Assembly (NCBI RefSeq): GCF_011067745.1 | Contig: NZ_JAAMPJ010000010.1 | Span: forward strand, 248,001 to 312,000 | Length of the DNA stretch: 64,000 bases | From: Lentzea alba | GTDB lineage: Bacteria > Actinomycetota > Actinomycetes > Mycobacteriales > Pseudonocardiaceae | Reading direction: 5' to 3' | Shown: positions 1 through 7,354 of the stretch, piece after piece | Layout of the letters: each line of letters starts with the position of its first letter | Numbering within the stretch: the stretch's first letter is position 1 | Notes under the pieces: generated by a model | Told to the model about the DNA's origin: nothing | Seen by the model: only the letters and a program-made list of their open reading frames with translations | The model's database searches: none | Program-made: the position numbers and the translations under genes

Positions 1-2
1 AG

Positions 3-1283
3 GTCACCGTCGGCGGCACCACCAGGACGCTGTACCGCACTCCGGACGGCCCGCTGGTCGAAGACGCCGAGGCACTGCAGTGGACCGACACCACGGCCTA
101 CGTCCTGCGCGACGCGAACCGGGGCAACCTGCGGGTGATCGACCAGTGGCTCGCCATCGCCCGTGCGCGCAGCGTGCCGGACCTGAACGCCGCACTCGTG
201 CGCCACCACGCACTGCCGTGGGTCAACACGATCGCCGCGGACGCCACCGGCACGACGTACTACAGCGACGTGCAGGTCGTCCCGAACGTCACCGACGAGC
301 TGCGGACGCGGTGCGCCACCGGTCCGAACATCGGCTTCGTGATCCTCGACGGCAGCCGTGCGTCGTGCGGCTGGGAAGGCCGGCTCAGCGCGAGCAGCCT
401 GCCGAAACTCGTCCGGAACGACCACGTCAGCAACATGAACGACAGCCCGTGGCTGGCCAATCCGGCCGCACCGCTGACGGGCTACCCGTCGATCGTCGGT
501 GACGTCGGCACCGAACGCTCGGCGCGCACCCGCATGGGGTTGGACATGATCACCAGCGGCACGCCGTTCACGCTGTCCTCTTTGGAGGGTGCGATGTTCG
601 GCAACCGCAACCTCACCGCCGAACAGGGCCTCGCGGCCGTCGTGGCGATGTGTCAGGCCAACCCGACGTTGCCCGCGAGCGACGGCCGTCCGGTGGACGT
701 GCGCGCGGCCTGCGCGACGCTGTCGACGTGGCCCGGTACCGGGGACACCGGGAAAAGCAGCCGAGGCGCCTATTTCTGGCGCACGTTCATCCAGTTCACC
801 GGCCGGGCCGGAGCCACCAGGTGGCTGGTGCCGTTCGACCCCGCTGACCCGGCGCACACCCCGCGCGGTCTCAACGCGGCCGATCCCGGTGTCCAGCGGG
901 CTTTCGCCGACGCGGTCAGGGCGTTCGAGGTGGCGGGCCGGCCGGTGGACCTGCGGTTGGACGACGTCCAGCAGTACGAGGGCATCCCGATCCACGGTTG
1001 CCGCGGCCCGGAAGGGTGCTTCAACGTCATCTCGGTACCCGGTGCACCACAACCGGTCGGCCCGATCACGCACGGATCGAGCTTCGTCATGGCGGTCGAG
1101 CTGACGAAGAACGGCCCGCGGATGAGCTCCTTGCTGATCTACGGCCAGTCCGCTGATCGTTCGTCACCGCACCACACCGACCAAGCACACCTCTACGCGC
1201 AGAAGAAGTGGGTCACCGGTGCGTTCACCGAACGGGAGATCGCCCGCAATCCCGATCTCACGGTGAAAGTGCTCAGGGGATGA
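3..1283 (+). CDS. Penicillin acylase family Ntn-hydrolase (beta-chain part, 5' truncated)
   Basis: C-terminal 426 residues of a secreted N-terminal-nucleophile amidase; the signal peptide, alpha chain and catalytic Ser lie left of the window. The Asn-containing motif NMNDSPWLANP followed by PLTGY (about nt 435-490) is the active-site region of the aculeacin-A acylase / AhlM branch, which deacylates lipopeptides or N-acyl-homoserine lactones. The reading frame is open from the first base, so the gene starts outside. Its 3' end overlaps the convergent dehydrogenase gene by 11 bases. Substrate cannot be told from this part alone; family membership is secure. Confidence 0.88.
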   Translation, partial: VTVGGTTRTLYRTPDGPLVEDAEALQWTDTTAYVLRDANRGNLRVIDQWLAIARARSVPDLNAALVRHHALPWVNTIAADATGTTYYSDVQVVPNVTDELRTRCATGPNIGFVILDGSRASCGWEGRLSASSLPKLVRNDHVSNMNDSPWLANPAAPLTGYPSIVGDVGTERSARTRMGLDMITSGTPFTLSSLEGAMFGNRNLTAEQGLAAVVAMCQANPTLPASDGRPVDVRAACATLSTWPGTGDTGKSSRGAYFWRTFIQFTGRAGATRWLVPFDPADPAHTPRGLNAADPGVQRAFADAVRAFEVAGRPVDLRLDDVQQYEGIPIHGCRGPEGCFNVISVPGAPQPVGPITHGSSFVMAVELTKNGPRMSSLLIYGQSADRSSPHHTDQAHLYAQKKWVTGAFTEREIARNPDLTVKVLRG

Positions 1284-2199
1284 GCACTACTCGGCCGTGC
1301 GTGGTGCGGTGCCAGGCGTCGGTGACGTCGTCCAACGGCACCACCTCGTGATCGACGACGAGCTCACCGCGCGCCGCATGCCGGGCCACGGTCGAGATGG
1401 CCTCCGCCCGCTGCTGCGCGGTGAGCTCGTTGTTGGTGTAGCCGGAAATCCGCAACGACCGGCTGCGCAACGTGGACGAGCTGATCGGACACGTCTCGCC
1501 CGCCGAGCCGCCGAGGTTCACCCACCGTCCGCCGGGACGCAGCGCCTGGGCGGCCGCGGCGGCGGGGGCGCCGAACAGCGGGTCGAGCAGCAGGTCCGCG
1601 CCCTCGGCGGCCTCGACGAACTGCAGCGCCAGGTGATCGCTGTCCAACGACACCACCGCGTCGGCACCGGCGCGCACGGCCCGGCGGCGGCCGGCCTCCG
1701 AACGGGCCGCGGCCACCACTCGGCCGGCTCCGGCCAGGCGCGCGAGCTGGATCGCGGCCTGGCCGACCGCGCCGACGCCGAGCACGATCACGCACTCGCC
1801 GGGCTTGAGCTCACCGCGCCACGTCAGCGCCAGGTGCGCGGCGACGGCGGACAGCCCGAGCGCGGCCAGCGCGGCCGGTTCCACGCCGTCCGGCAGGAAG
1901 ACCAGATCCTCCTTGCGCACCACCGCCTTCGCGGCCATGCTCCCGTCACCCGCGGCCATGCCGGCGCTGGTCGGGAACCACACCGCCCGTCCGTCGACCG
2001 TCCCGACTCCCTGCACGCCGGGCACGTACGGCGTCGCGGGCACGCCGAAGTACGAGGTTCCCGTGGCGCACAACAGGTCCAGCGGCGTGATCGGCGCCGC
2101 GAGCACGTCGACGAGCACCTCGTCGGGCTGGGCGGCGGGCTCGTCCCGGTGAGCGAGCGACGGAGGCTGACCGGGACGCGTGATCAGTGCGGCGCGCAC
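1273..2199 (-). CDS. Quinone oxidoreductase-like medium-chain dehydrogenase
   Basis: About 308 residues with the two-domain MDR layout: a GroES-like N-terminal half, then a Rossmann half with the NAD(P) loop VLGVGAVGQAA near residue 150. The catalytic-zinc Cys/His set is absent, so it belongs with NADPH:quinone reductases rather than zinc alcohol dehydrogenases. I chose the GTG at 2199 because the protein then begins VRAALITRPGQPP, the usual MDR opening; this start lies 16 bases inside the 3' end of the dioxygenase gene, so translation is probably coupled. Last gene of the five-gene catabolic operon; likely reduces an enone or quinone intermediate (inference). Confidence 0.82.
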   Translation of the reverse strand: MRAALITRPGQPPSLAHRDEPAAQPDEVLVDVLAAPITPLDLLCATGTSYFGVPATPYVPGVQGVGTVDGRAVWFPTSAGMAAGDGSMAAKAVVRKEDLVFLPDGVEPAALAALGLSAVAAHLALTWRGELKPGECVIVLGVGAVGQAAIQLARLAGAGRVVAAARSEAGRRRAVRAGADAVVSLDSDHLALQFVEAAEGADLLLDPLFGAPAAAAAQALRPGGRWVNLGGSAGETCPISSSTLRSRSLRISGYTNNELTAQQRAEAISTVARHAARGELVVDHEVVPLDDVTDAWHRTTHGRVVLIP

Positions 2200-3050
2200 G
2201 GCTGCAACACGAAGTCGAACCGGGCCTCGACCCACGGCACCGCGCTCGTGCCGCCGTCCGGCGTGGGACCGGGCTCGCGCGGTTCGAACCTGACCACCAG
2301 CTCCTGCTTGGTGCCGAACACCACGTCGCTGTCGAGGTACTCGGCGCCCTCCTCGAACAGGTGCGTGATCAGCGGCTCGAAGCCCTCGGCGGTGAGCAGG
2401 AAGTGGACGTGCGCGGGCCGGAAGTGGCTGATCTCGGTTTGCCCGATCAGGTCGCCGACCGGGCCATCCATCGGGATCGAGTACCCCTTGGGCGTGATCG
2501 TGCGGACGCAGTAGGAGCCGTCGGCCTCCGCCCGGTACTTCGCCCTCAGTCTGGCCTCGTCGACGTCGAGCTGGGCCTCGTAGGCGCCGTCCGCGTCGGC
2601 CTGCCAGACGTCGAGAACCGCGCCCGGCACCGGGGTTCCGTCCAGCGACCGCACGGTTCCGGTGAGGTAGAGCGGGGTGCCGGGCACGTCGTCGGACATG
2701 TCGCCGCCGAAGCCGAGCTCGGGGGAGCCGTCGATGTGGAACGGTCCGAGCACGGTGGCGGGCGTGGCGTCCGGGGCGAACCGGTGGTTCATCTGCACGA
2801 TCAGCATGCTCAGCCCGAGCACGTCCGAGGCGAGGATGAACTCCTCGCGTTTCTCGTCGCTGATCTGCCCGGTCGCGGTGAGCCACCCGATCGCGGCCAT
2901 CCACTCGGCCTCGGTGAGCCGGACCTCGCGGGCGAAGTCGTGCAGGTGCCGGACGAGCGCGGTCATGAGCTGCGCGGTCCGCGGGTCCTTCGCGGTGGCC
3001 CAGCGCTGCTCCGCGAGTTCGGTGATGTTGTCCTCGGTGACCAGCTGCAT
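2184..3050 (-). CDS. Intradiol ring-cleavage dioxygenase (catechol/hydroxyquinol 1,2-dioxygenase type)
   Basis: 288 residues. An N-terminal helical dimerisation domain (about 1-95) precedes the beta-sandwich catalytic domain. The non-haem Fe(III) ligands are visible as Tyr157 (GAYEAQ), Tyr190 (KGYSIP) and His214/His216 (PAHVHF). Such enzymes open a catechol or hydroxyquinol ring between the two hydroxyls, giving a muconate or maleylacetate. The N-terminal domain and GAYEAQ context resemble the hydroxyquinol 1,2-dioxygenase group more than protocatechuate 3,4-dioxygenase, but the exact ring substrate is inference. Starts two bases after the preceding lyase-like gene. Confidence 0.9.
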   Translation of the reverse strand: MQLVTEDNITELAEQRWATAKDPRTAQLMTALVRHLHDFAREVRLTEAEWMAAIGWLTATGQISDEKREEFILASDVLGLSMLIVQMNHRFAPDATPATVLGPFHIDGSPELGFGGDMSDDVPGTPLYLTGTVRSLDGTPVPGAVLDVWQADADGAYEAQLDVDEARLRAKYRAEADGSYCVRTITPKGYSIPMDGPVGDLIGQTEISHFRPAHVHFLLTAEGFEPLITHLFEEGAEYLDSDVVFGTKQELVVRFEPREPGPTPDGGTSAVPWVEARFDFVLQPCAPH

Positions 3051-3052
3051 GC

Positions 3053-3826
3053 CTACTCCTCTGGAGGCGCGACGGACCGCGTGTTCGTGTCCACGGAAAG
3101 GAAGATGTCGTTCGCGACGGGATGCCGCAACTCCTCGGCGAGTTGCCCGATCAACCCGGCCGTGCGGGCCAGCAGGGCGAAGCCGCGCAACAACTCCAGC
3201 GGCAGCCCGAGATCGGCCAGCGCCGCGCCGCACGTCCCGGCGCCGTTCAGCGGCAACGTCTTGCCGAGCGCCTGGGGGTGGACGCGGCCGATCGCGGCGA
3301 AGAGCTTCAGGTGCGGGCCGGTCACGCCTTCCTCGGCCGCGATCTCGAACAGCCGGGCGGTGCGCGGGTCGCCGTTCTTGTGCACGTGGTGGCCCAGCCC
3401 GGGGATGCGTGCTTTGCCTTGTGCTTTCACGGTTTCCAACGCCAACGCGTCCCACCCGTCATCGTCGGTGGGCAGTTCGGTTCCGCTGATGACGGCGTTC
3501 AGGAACCGGCCGGCGTCCTCCGTGACGCCGAGGAACCTCGACCCGCCGCCGAGCAGCCCGGCCGCGAGGGCGCCCTGCACGGAGTCGGGGGCGGAGAGGA
3601 ACGTGAGACGGCTGACGATCGCGGTCGGCGTGAACCCGTGGTCGGCGAGCGCGGCCAGCACGGCCTCGAACACCCGTGTCTCACCGGGGCTCGGCCGGCG
3701 CTGGGTGGCGAGCCAGAACGCCAGCTCGCCGAACCCGACGTTGCCCATCACGTCCTTGGCGAGGTCGTGGCCCAGCAACGTGATCGTGTCGGGCGTGGAC
3801 GCTCCCAGCGCGGTCTCGTAGGTCAC
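3053..3826 (-). CDS. Citryl-CoA lyase / citrate synthase-like protein
   Basis: 257 residues matching the short citrate-synthase-fold proteins annotated as citryl-CoA lyase; shorter than a true citrate synthase (about 370-430). The His-rich loop IPGLGHHVHKNGDPR (about residues 140-155) corresponds to the CoA/oxaloacetate site region. The GTG start at 3826 has GGAGG five bases upstream and overlaps the stop of the CoA-transferase gene in a GTGA, so the two are coupled; an upstream in-frame ATG has no ribosome site. Probably cleaves or forms a C-C bond in an acyl-CoA made by the neighbouring CoA-transferase. The reaction in this pathway is not known. Confidence 0.78.
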   Translation of the reverse strand: MTYETALGASTPDTITLLGHDLAKDVMGNVGFGELAFWLATQRRPSPGETRVFEAVLAALADHGFTPTAIVSRLTFLSAPDSVQGALAAGLLGGGSRFLGVTEDAGRFLNAVISGTELPTDDDGWDALALETVKAQGKARIPGLGHHVHKNGDPRTARLFEIAAEEGVTGPHLKLFAAIGRVHPQALGKTLPLNGAGTCGAALADLGLPLELLRGFALLARTAGLIGQLAEELRHPVANDIFLSVDTNTRSVAPPEE

Positions 3827-4950
3827 CGGTCCTCCTTCAGCCACGCCCGCAACTCGTCACCGTGCTCGTTCAGCTCTGGTGGCGGCAGCCGGTACACCGC
3901 CGGTGTTTCCGAGAACCGGATGGGATGCCTCGTCGTCGGCACGTCACCGACCACGACGACGGGGTCGAGACCGAACCGTTCGGCCATCGCGAACCCGCCG
4001 TCGATGGTGTTGATCGGCCCGCACGGCACCCCGGCCGCGACGAGCAGGTCGAACCACTCGACCGCGCCCCGCGTCTTCAGCCGTTCGAGCAGGATCGGCC
4101 GCAGCTCCTCGCGGTTCTTCGTGCGGTCGGCGTTGCGGGCGAACCTCGGATCGTCCGGAACGTCTTCGAGGCCGAGCACATCGCACAACTTGCGGAACTG
4201 GCCGTCGTTCGCCGCCGCGACGATCAGGTCGTTATCGGCGGTCGGCAGCGGTTCGTAGGGGAACACGCTGGGATGCGCGTTGCCCATCCGGAACGGCACG
4301 GTGTCGCCCGCGACGTAGGCGGAGCTGTGGTTCACCAGCCCGGTCAGCGCCGACGACAGCAGGTTCACCTCCACGAGTTGGCCCTGCCCGGTGGCGTCGC
4401 GGTGGCGCAGTGCCGCGAGGATCCCGATCACCGCGTGGTTGCCCGCCATGACGTCGAACACCGAGATGCCCGCGCGGTACGGCGGCCCGTCCGGATCACC
4501 GGTGAGGCTCATCAGGCCGGAGATCGCCTGCACCATCAGGTCGTAGCCGGGCACGTGCCGGCCGTCGCCGGAACCGAATCCGGTGATCGACGCGTAGATC
4601 ACCTTCTGGTTCTCGGCGCTGACGCTCGGGTAGTCGAGGCCGTACTTGGCCAGGCCGCCCGGTTTGAAGTTCTCGATCACGACGTCCGCTCTGCGCGCGA
4701 GCTCGCGGCCCAGTTCGGCGTCGGTCTCGTCGCGCAGGTCCAGTGCGATGGACCGCTTGCCGCGGTTGATGCCGAGGTAGTAGGTCGAGACGTCGTCCCG
4801 CACGGGCGGCATCCACGTGCGGGTCTCGTCCCCTTGCGGCCCTTCGACCTTCACGACCGACGCGCCCATGTCGGCCAGCAGCATGGTCGCGTACGGGCCC
4901 GCGAGCACGCGCGAGAAGTCGGCGACCAGCAGGCCTTCCAGTGGGCCCAT
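3823..4950 (-). CDS. CaiB/BaiF family (class III) CoA-transferase
   Basis: 375 residues. Begins GPLEGLLVADFSRVLAGP, typical of class III CoA-transferases, with VVKVEGPQGDETR and INRGKRSIALDL following. The aspartate that carries the acyl group is expected in SVFDVMAG, here Asp166, matching Asp169 of the formyl-CoA transferase family. Moves CoA between carboxylic acids, so it would activate a pathway acid for the following lyase-like protein. Its ATG overlaps the amidohydrolase stop codon by one base. Confidence 0.9.
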   Translation of the reverse strand: MGPLEGLLVADFSRVLAGPYATMLLADMGASVVKVEGPQGDETRTWMPPVRDDVSTYYLGINRGKRSIALDLRDETDAELGRELARRADVVIENFKPGGLAKYGLDYPSVSAENQKVIYASITGFGSGDGRHVPGYDLMVQAISGLMSLTGDPDGPPYRAGISVFDVMAGNHAVIGILAALRHRDATGQGQLVEVNLLSSALTGLVNHSSAYVAGDTVPFRMGNAHPSVFPYEPLPTADNDLIVAAANDGQFRKLCDVLGLEDVPDDPRFARNADRTKNREELRPILLERLKTRGAVEWFDLLVAAGVPCGPINTIDGGFAMAERFGLDPVVVVGDVPTTRHPIRFSETPAVYRLPPPELNEHGDELRAWLKEDR

Positions 4951-6380
4951 CAGACGGACGTCCGGGTGTCGCCGCGGTACTCGGTGTAGGTGTAGGGGTT
5001 GTCCAGCACCTTCGATTCGGGGATGTCCGGGTTCATGCCCTTCTCCCACGCCTCGTCACCGAGCTGCGCGCGGAGGTGCTCGACCGTCTGCTCGACTTCA
5101 GAGCGGATCTTGGGCAGGTCGACGCCGACGAGCCTGTGGTCGCGTTTGACGATCCGGCCGTCGACGATCACCGTGTCCACATCGGACCGTTGCGCCTGGA
5201 ACGCGATGTGCCCGTACGGGTTGAGGATCGGGAACATCGCGGGGGAGTGCTCGTTGCGCAGCAGGACGAGGTCGGCCTTCTTGCCGACTTCGACGCTGCC
5301 GATGTCGTCACGCTTGAGTGCGCGTGCACCGCCCATGGTCGCCCATTCGACGACGTGCTCCGCCCTCAGCGACGAGTGGGTGACGGTGTCGTTCTTGGCG
5401 TGTGCGGCCATGTGCTCGCGCGCCCGGTCGGCGCCCAGCGTCGACCGCATCGCGGAGAACAGGTCGCCGCTCCACCACACCGAGGTGTCCGTCGACAGCG
5501 ACACCGGGATGCCGTGGTCGCGGATCGCCCAGGTGGGCGGGTAGCCCTGGCCCGCGCTCTGCTCGCTCTCGGTCGACACGGAGATCGACCCGCCGGTGGC
5601 CGCGATCCGGTGGTAGGAGTCGGCCGACAGCGTCGCGGCGTGCACGTAGATGGACTGCTCGGTCATGAACCCGTTGTCGTACATGAGCCGGATGCCGTCG
5701 TCGTTGGTCGCGCCCCACACACCCGCGTGGGTCGTGACGGGGACGCCGAGCTCGCGGGCGACCTCGAACGCGGGCTTCTCCGGGAACTCGGGGTCGCCGG
5801 TGACGTCGAAGGCGAGCTGGAAGCCGAGCATGTCGTCGCCGGTGATGCGCCTGCTGACGAAGTCGCGGAACTCCGGCTTGGCGGTCCAGGACGCCGGGCT
5901 GTCCTGGATGTTGCCGTAGGCCAGCACGAACCGGCCGGGCACTGCCCGCAGCGCGTCGACCGCGGCGTCGGCGTGATCGGGCGTCTGCAGCCCGTGCGAC
6001 CAGTCGACCGTGGTGGTGACCCCGGCGTCGAGCGCCTCGGCGGCACCGAGCAGGTTGCCGGCGTGGATGTCCTCGGGCCGGAAGACCTTGCCCCACTCCA
6101 GGTAGTACCAGACGAAGTACTGCGTGAGCGTCCAGTCGGCGCCGTACCCGCGCATCGCCGTCTGCCACATGTGCCGGTGCGTGTCGATCATGCCCGGCAT
6201 GACGATGCCGTTCTTCGCGTCGATCTCCTCGGTGCCCGCCGGCACCACCAGTTGCGGCCCGATCGCGGCGATCTTGTCGTCGACGACCAGCACGTCGTGG
6301 TCGGTGAGCACCCTTCGTTGGCCGTCCATCGTCAGGACAGTGCCGTTTCGCAGCACAACAGAACGTCGTTCGCCGACCAT
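4950..6380 (-). CDS. Amidohydrolase-superfamily deaminase/hydrolase
   Basis: 476 residues of the cytosine deaminase / 8-oxoguanine deaminase / chlorohydrolase branch. Metal ligands are visible as His68 and His70 (DTHRHMW), a later His (VTTHAGVWG), a further His (IYVHAATL) and Asp in LSTDTSVWW. Beta-sandwich strands flank the barrel at both ends (VLRNGTVLTMDG near the start; VIVDGRIVKRD near the C terminus). The ATG at 6380 is preceded by GGAGG nine bases upstream, better than the ATG at 6410. First gene of the catabolic operon, downstream of an operator-like palindrome at 6404-6417. Probably deaminates or hydrolyses a nitrogen heterocycle; the substrate is unknown. Confidence 0.85.
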   Translation of the reverse strand: MVGERRSVVLRNGTVLTMDGQRRVLTDHDVLVVDDKIAAIGPQLVVPAGTEEIDAKNGIVMPGMIDTHRHMWQTAMRGYGADWTLTQYFVWYYLEWGKVFRPEDIHAGNLLGAAEALDAGVTTTVDWSHGLQTPDHADAAVDALRAVPGRFVLAYGNIQDSPASWTAKPEFRDFVSRRITGDDMLGFQLAFDVTGDPEFPEKPAFEVARELGVPVTTHAGVWGATNDDGIRLMYDNGFMTEQSIYVHAATLSADSYHRIAATGGSISVSTESEQSAGQGYPPTWAIRDHGIPVSLSTDTSVWWSGDLFSAMRSTLGADRAREHMAAHAKNDTVTHSSLRAEHVVEWATMGGARALKRDDIGSVEVGKKADLVLLRNEHSPAMFPILNPYGHIAFQAQRSDVDTVIVDGRIVKRDHRLVGVDLPKIRSEVEQTVEHLRAQLGDEAWEKGMNPDIPESKVLDNPYTYTEYRGDTRTSV

Positions 6381-6403
6381 CGGGAGCCTCCTCGACCGGC
6401 ATG

Positions 6404-6430
6404 CGGACAAGTGTCCGTTGAATCGTCAAC
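6404..6430. promoter_or_regulatory. Operator-like inverted repeats before the catabolic operon
   Basis: CGGACA-AG-TGTCCG (6404-6417) is a perfect 6+6 inverted repeat, immediately followed by GTTGA-ATCG-TCAAC (6417-6430). Both lie between iclR and the amidohydrolase start. The first motif recurs before iclR, so this is probably the IclR binding site (inference). Confidence 0.65.
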
Positions 6431-6469
6431 CTTCGCCGGGCGCGCGTCAACCCCGCTCAGGCCCCCGGC

Positions 6470-7273
6470 TCAGGCCACGACGATGTGCGGCACCGTGTCG
6501 AGCCGCGCGAAGTCCGCACTGATGTCGCCGGCGGCCTGCAGCAACAGCGGCAGGTGGTGGTCGAGCATGAACTCGAGCGACGTCTCGGCGGCGTGGCAGT
6601 TGACGTTGAGCCCGGCCACGACCGTGCCGTTGCCGTCCCTGAGGGGCGCCGCGATCGACCGGATGCCCGGCGCGAGCTGTTCGTCGGTCATCGCCCATCC
6701 GCGCGCCCGCACGTCCCGCAGTTCGGCGTCGCGCTCGGCCTGGTCGGGCTGCCACCTCGGGGTGAGCCCGGACCGGGTCGGTTGCTTCAGGACCTCTTCG
6801 AGCTCGGCCGGGGTGAGCGCCGCGAGCTGCACCTTGCCCAGCGAGGTCTGCAGCGCCGGGAACTTCGTGCCGATCTGCACGGACAGCGTGACGATCTTCG
6901 GCACCGCGACCCGCGCCACGTAGACGATGTCCGACCCGTCGAGCTGCGCGATCGAGCAGGACTCGTTGGTGCGCTCGACCAGTCGTTCCATGTGGGGCCG
7001 CGCGACCTCCCACAACCCGGTCGACCTGATGTACGCGACGCCGAGTTCGAGCACCTTCGGAGTGAGCGCGAAGCCGCTCTCGCCCTGCCGCACGTACCCC
7101 AGCTCGACCAGGGTGAGCAAGATGCGGCGCGCAGTCGGCCGGGCGAGCCCGGTGGCCGCGGCGACCTCGCTGAGCGGCATCACCGGGCGCCGGGGCTGGA
7201 ACGCGCGGATCACGTCCAGCCCGCGGGCGAGCGCCTCGATGAAGTCGGGGCCGGTGTCAGGACGCGCAGGCAT
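6470..7273 (-). CDS. IclR family transcriptional regulator
   Basis: 267 residues: a winged-helix DNA-binding domain (about 12-75, with LSEVAAATGLARPTARRIL as the recognition helix region) and a C-terminal IclR effector-binding domain, including TSLGKVQLAA and the closing LNVNCHAAETS segment. The PcaR/PobR group of this family controls aromatic-acid catabolism, which suits the ring-cleavage operon directly downstream. A 90-base gap with its own operator separates the two, so the operon probably has a separate promoter. ATG at 7273. Confidence 0.92.
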   Translation of the reverse strand: MPARPDTGPDFIEALARGLDVIRAFQPRRPVMPLSEVAAATGLARPTARRILLTLVELGYVRQGESGFALTPKVLELGVAYIRSTGLWEVARPHMERLVERTNESCSIAQLDGSDIVYVARVAVPKIVTLSVQIGTKFPALQTSLGKVQLAALTPAELEEVLKQPTRSGLTPRWQPDQAERDAELRDVRARGWAMTDEQLAPGIRSIAAPLRDGNGTVVAGLNVNCHAAETSLEFMLDHHLPLLLQAAGDISADFARLDTVPHIVVA

Positions 7274-7286
7274 GTGGACACGGTAG

Positions 7287-7314
7287 CGGACACTTGTCCG
7301 TTCAGTTCGTCAAT
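7287..7314. promoter_or_regulatory. Operator-like palindrome before iclR
   Basis: CGGACA-CT-TGTCCG (7287-7300) is the reverse complement of the palindrome at 6404-6417. It is followed by TTCAGTTCGTCAA, resembling the accessory repeat there but one base longer and imperfect. It lies 14 bases before the iclR start, in the gap shared with the divergent NACHT gene, consistent with autoregulation. Confidence 0.6.
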
Positions 7315-7354
7315 GCCCGTACGAGCGAGGCGCGCGGCGTGAGAACGTGTAGCG

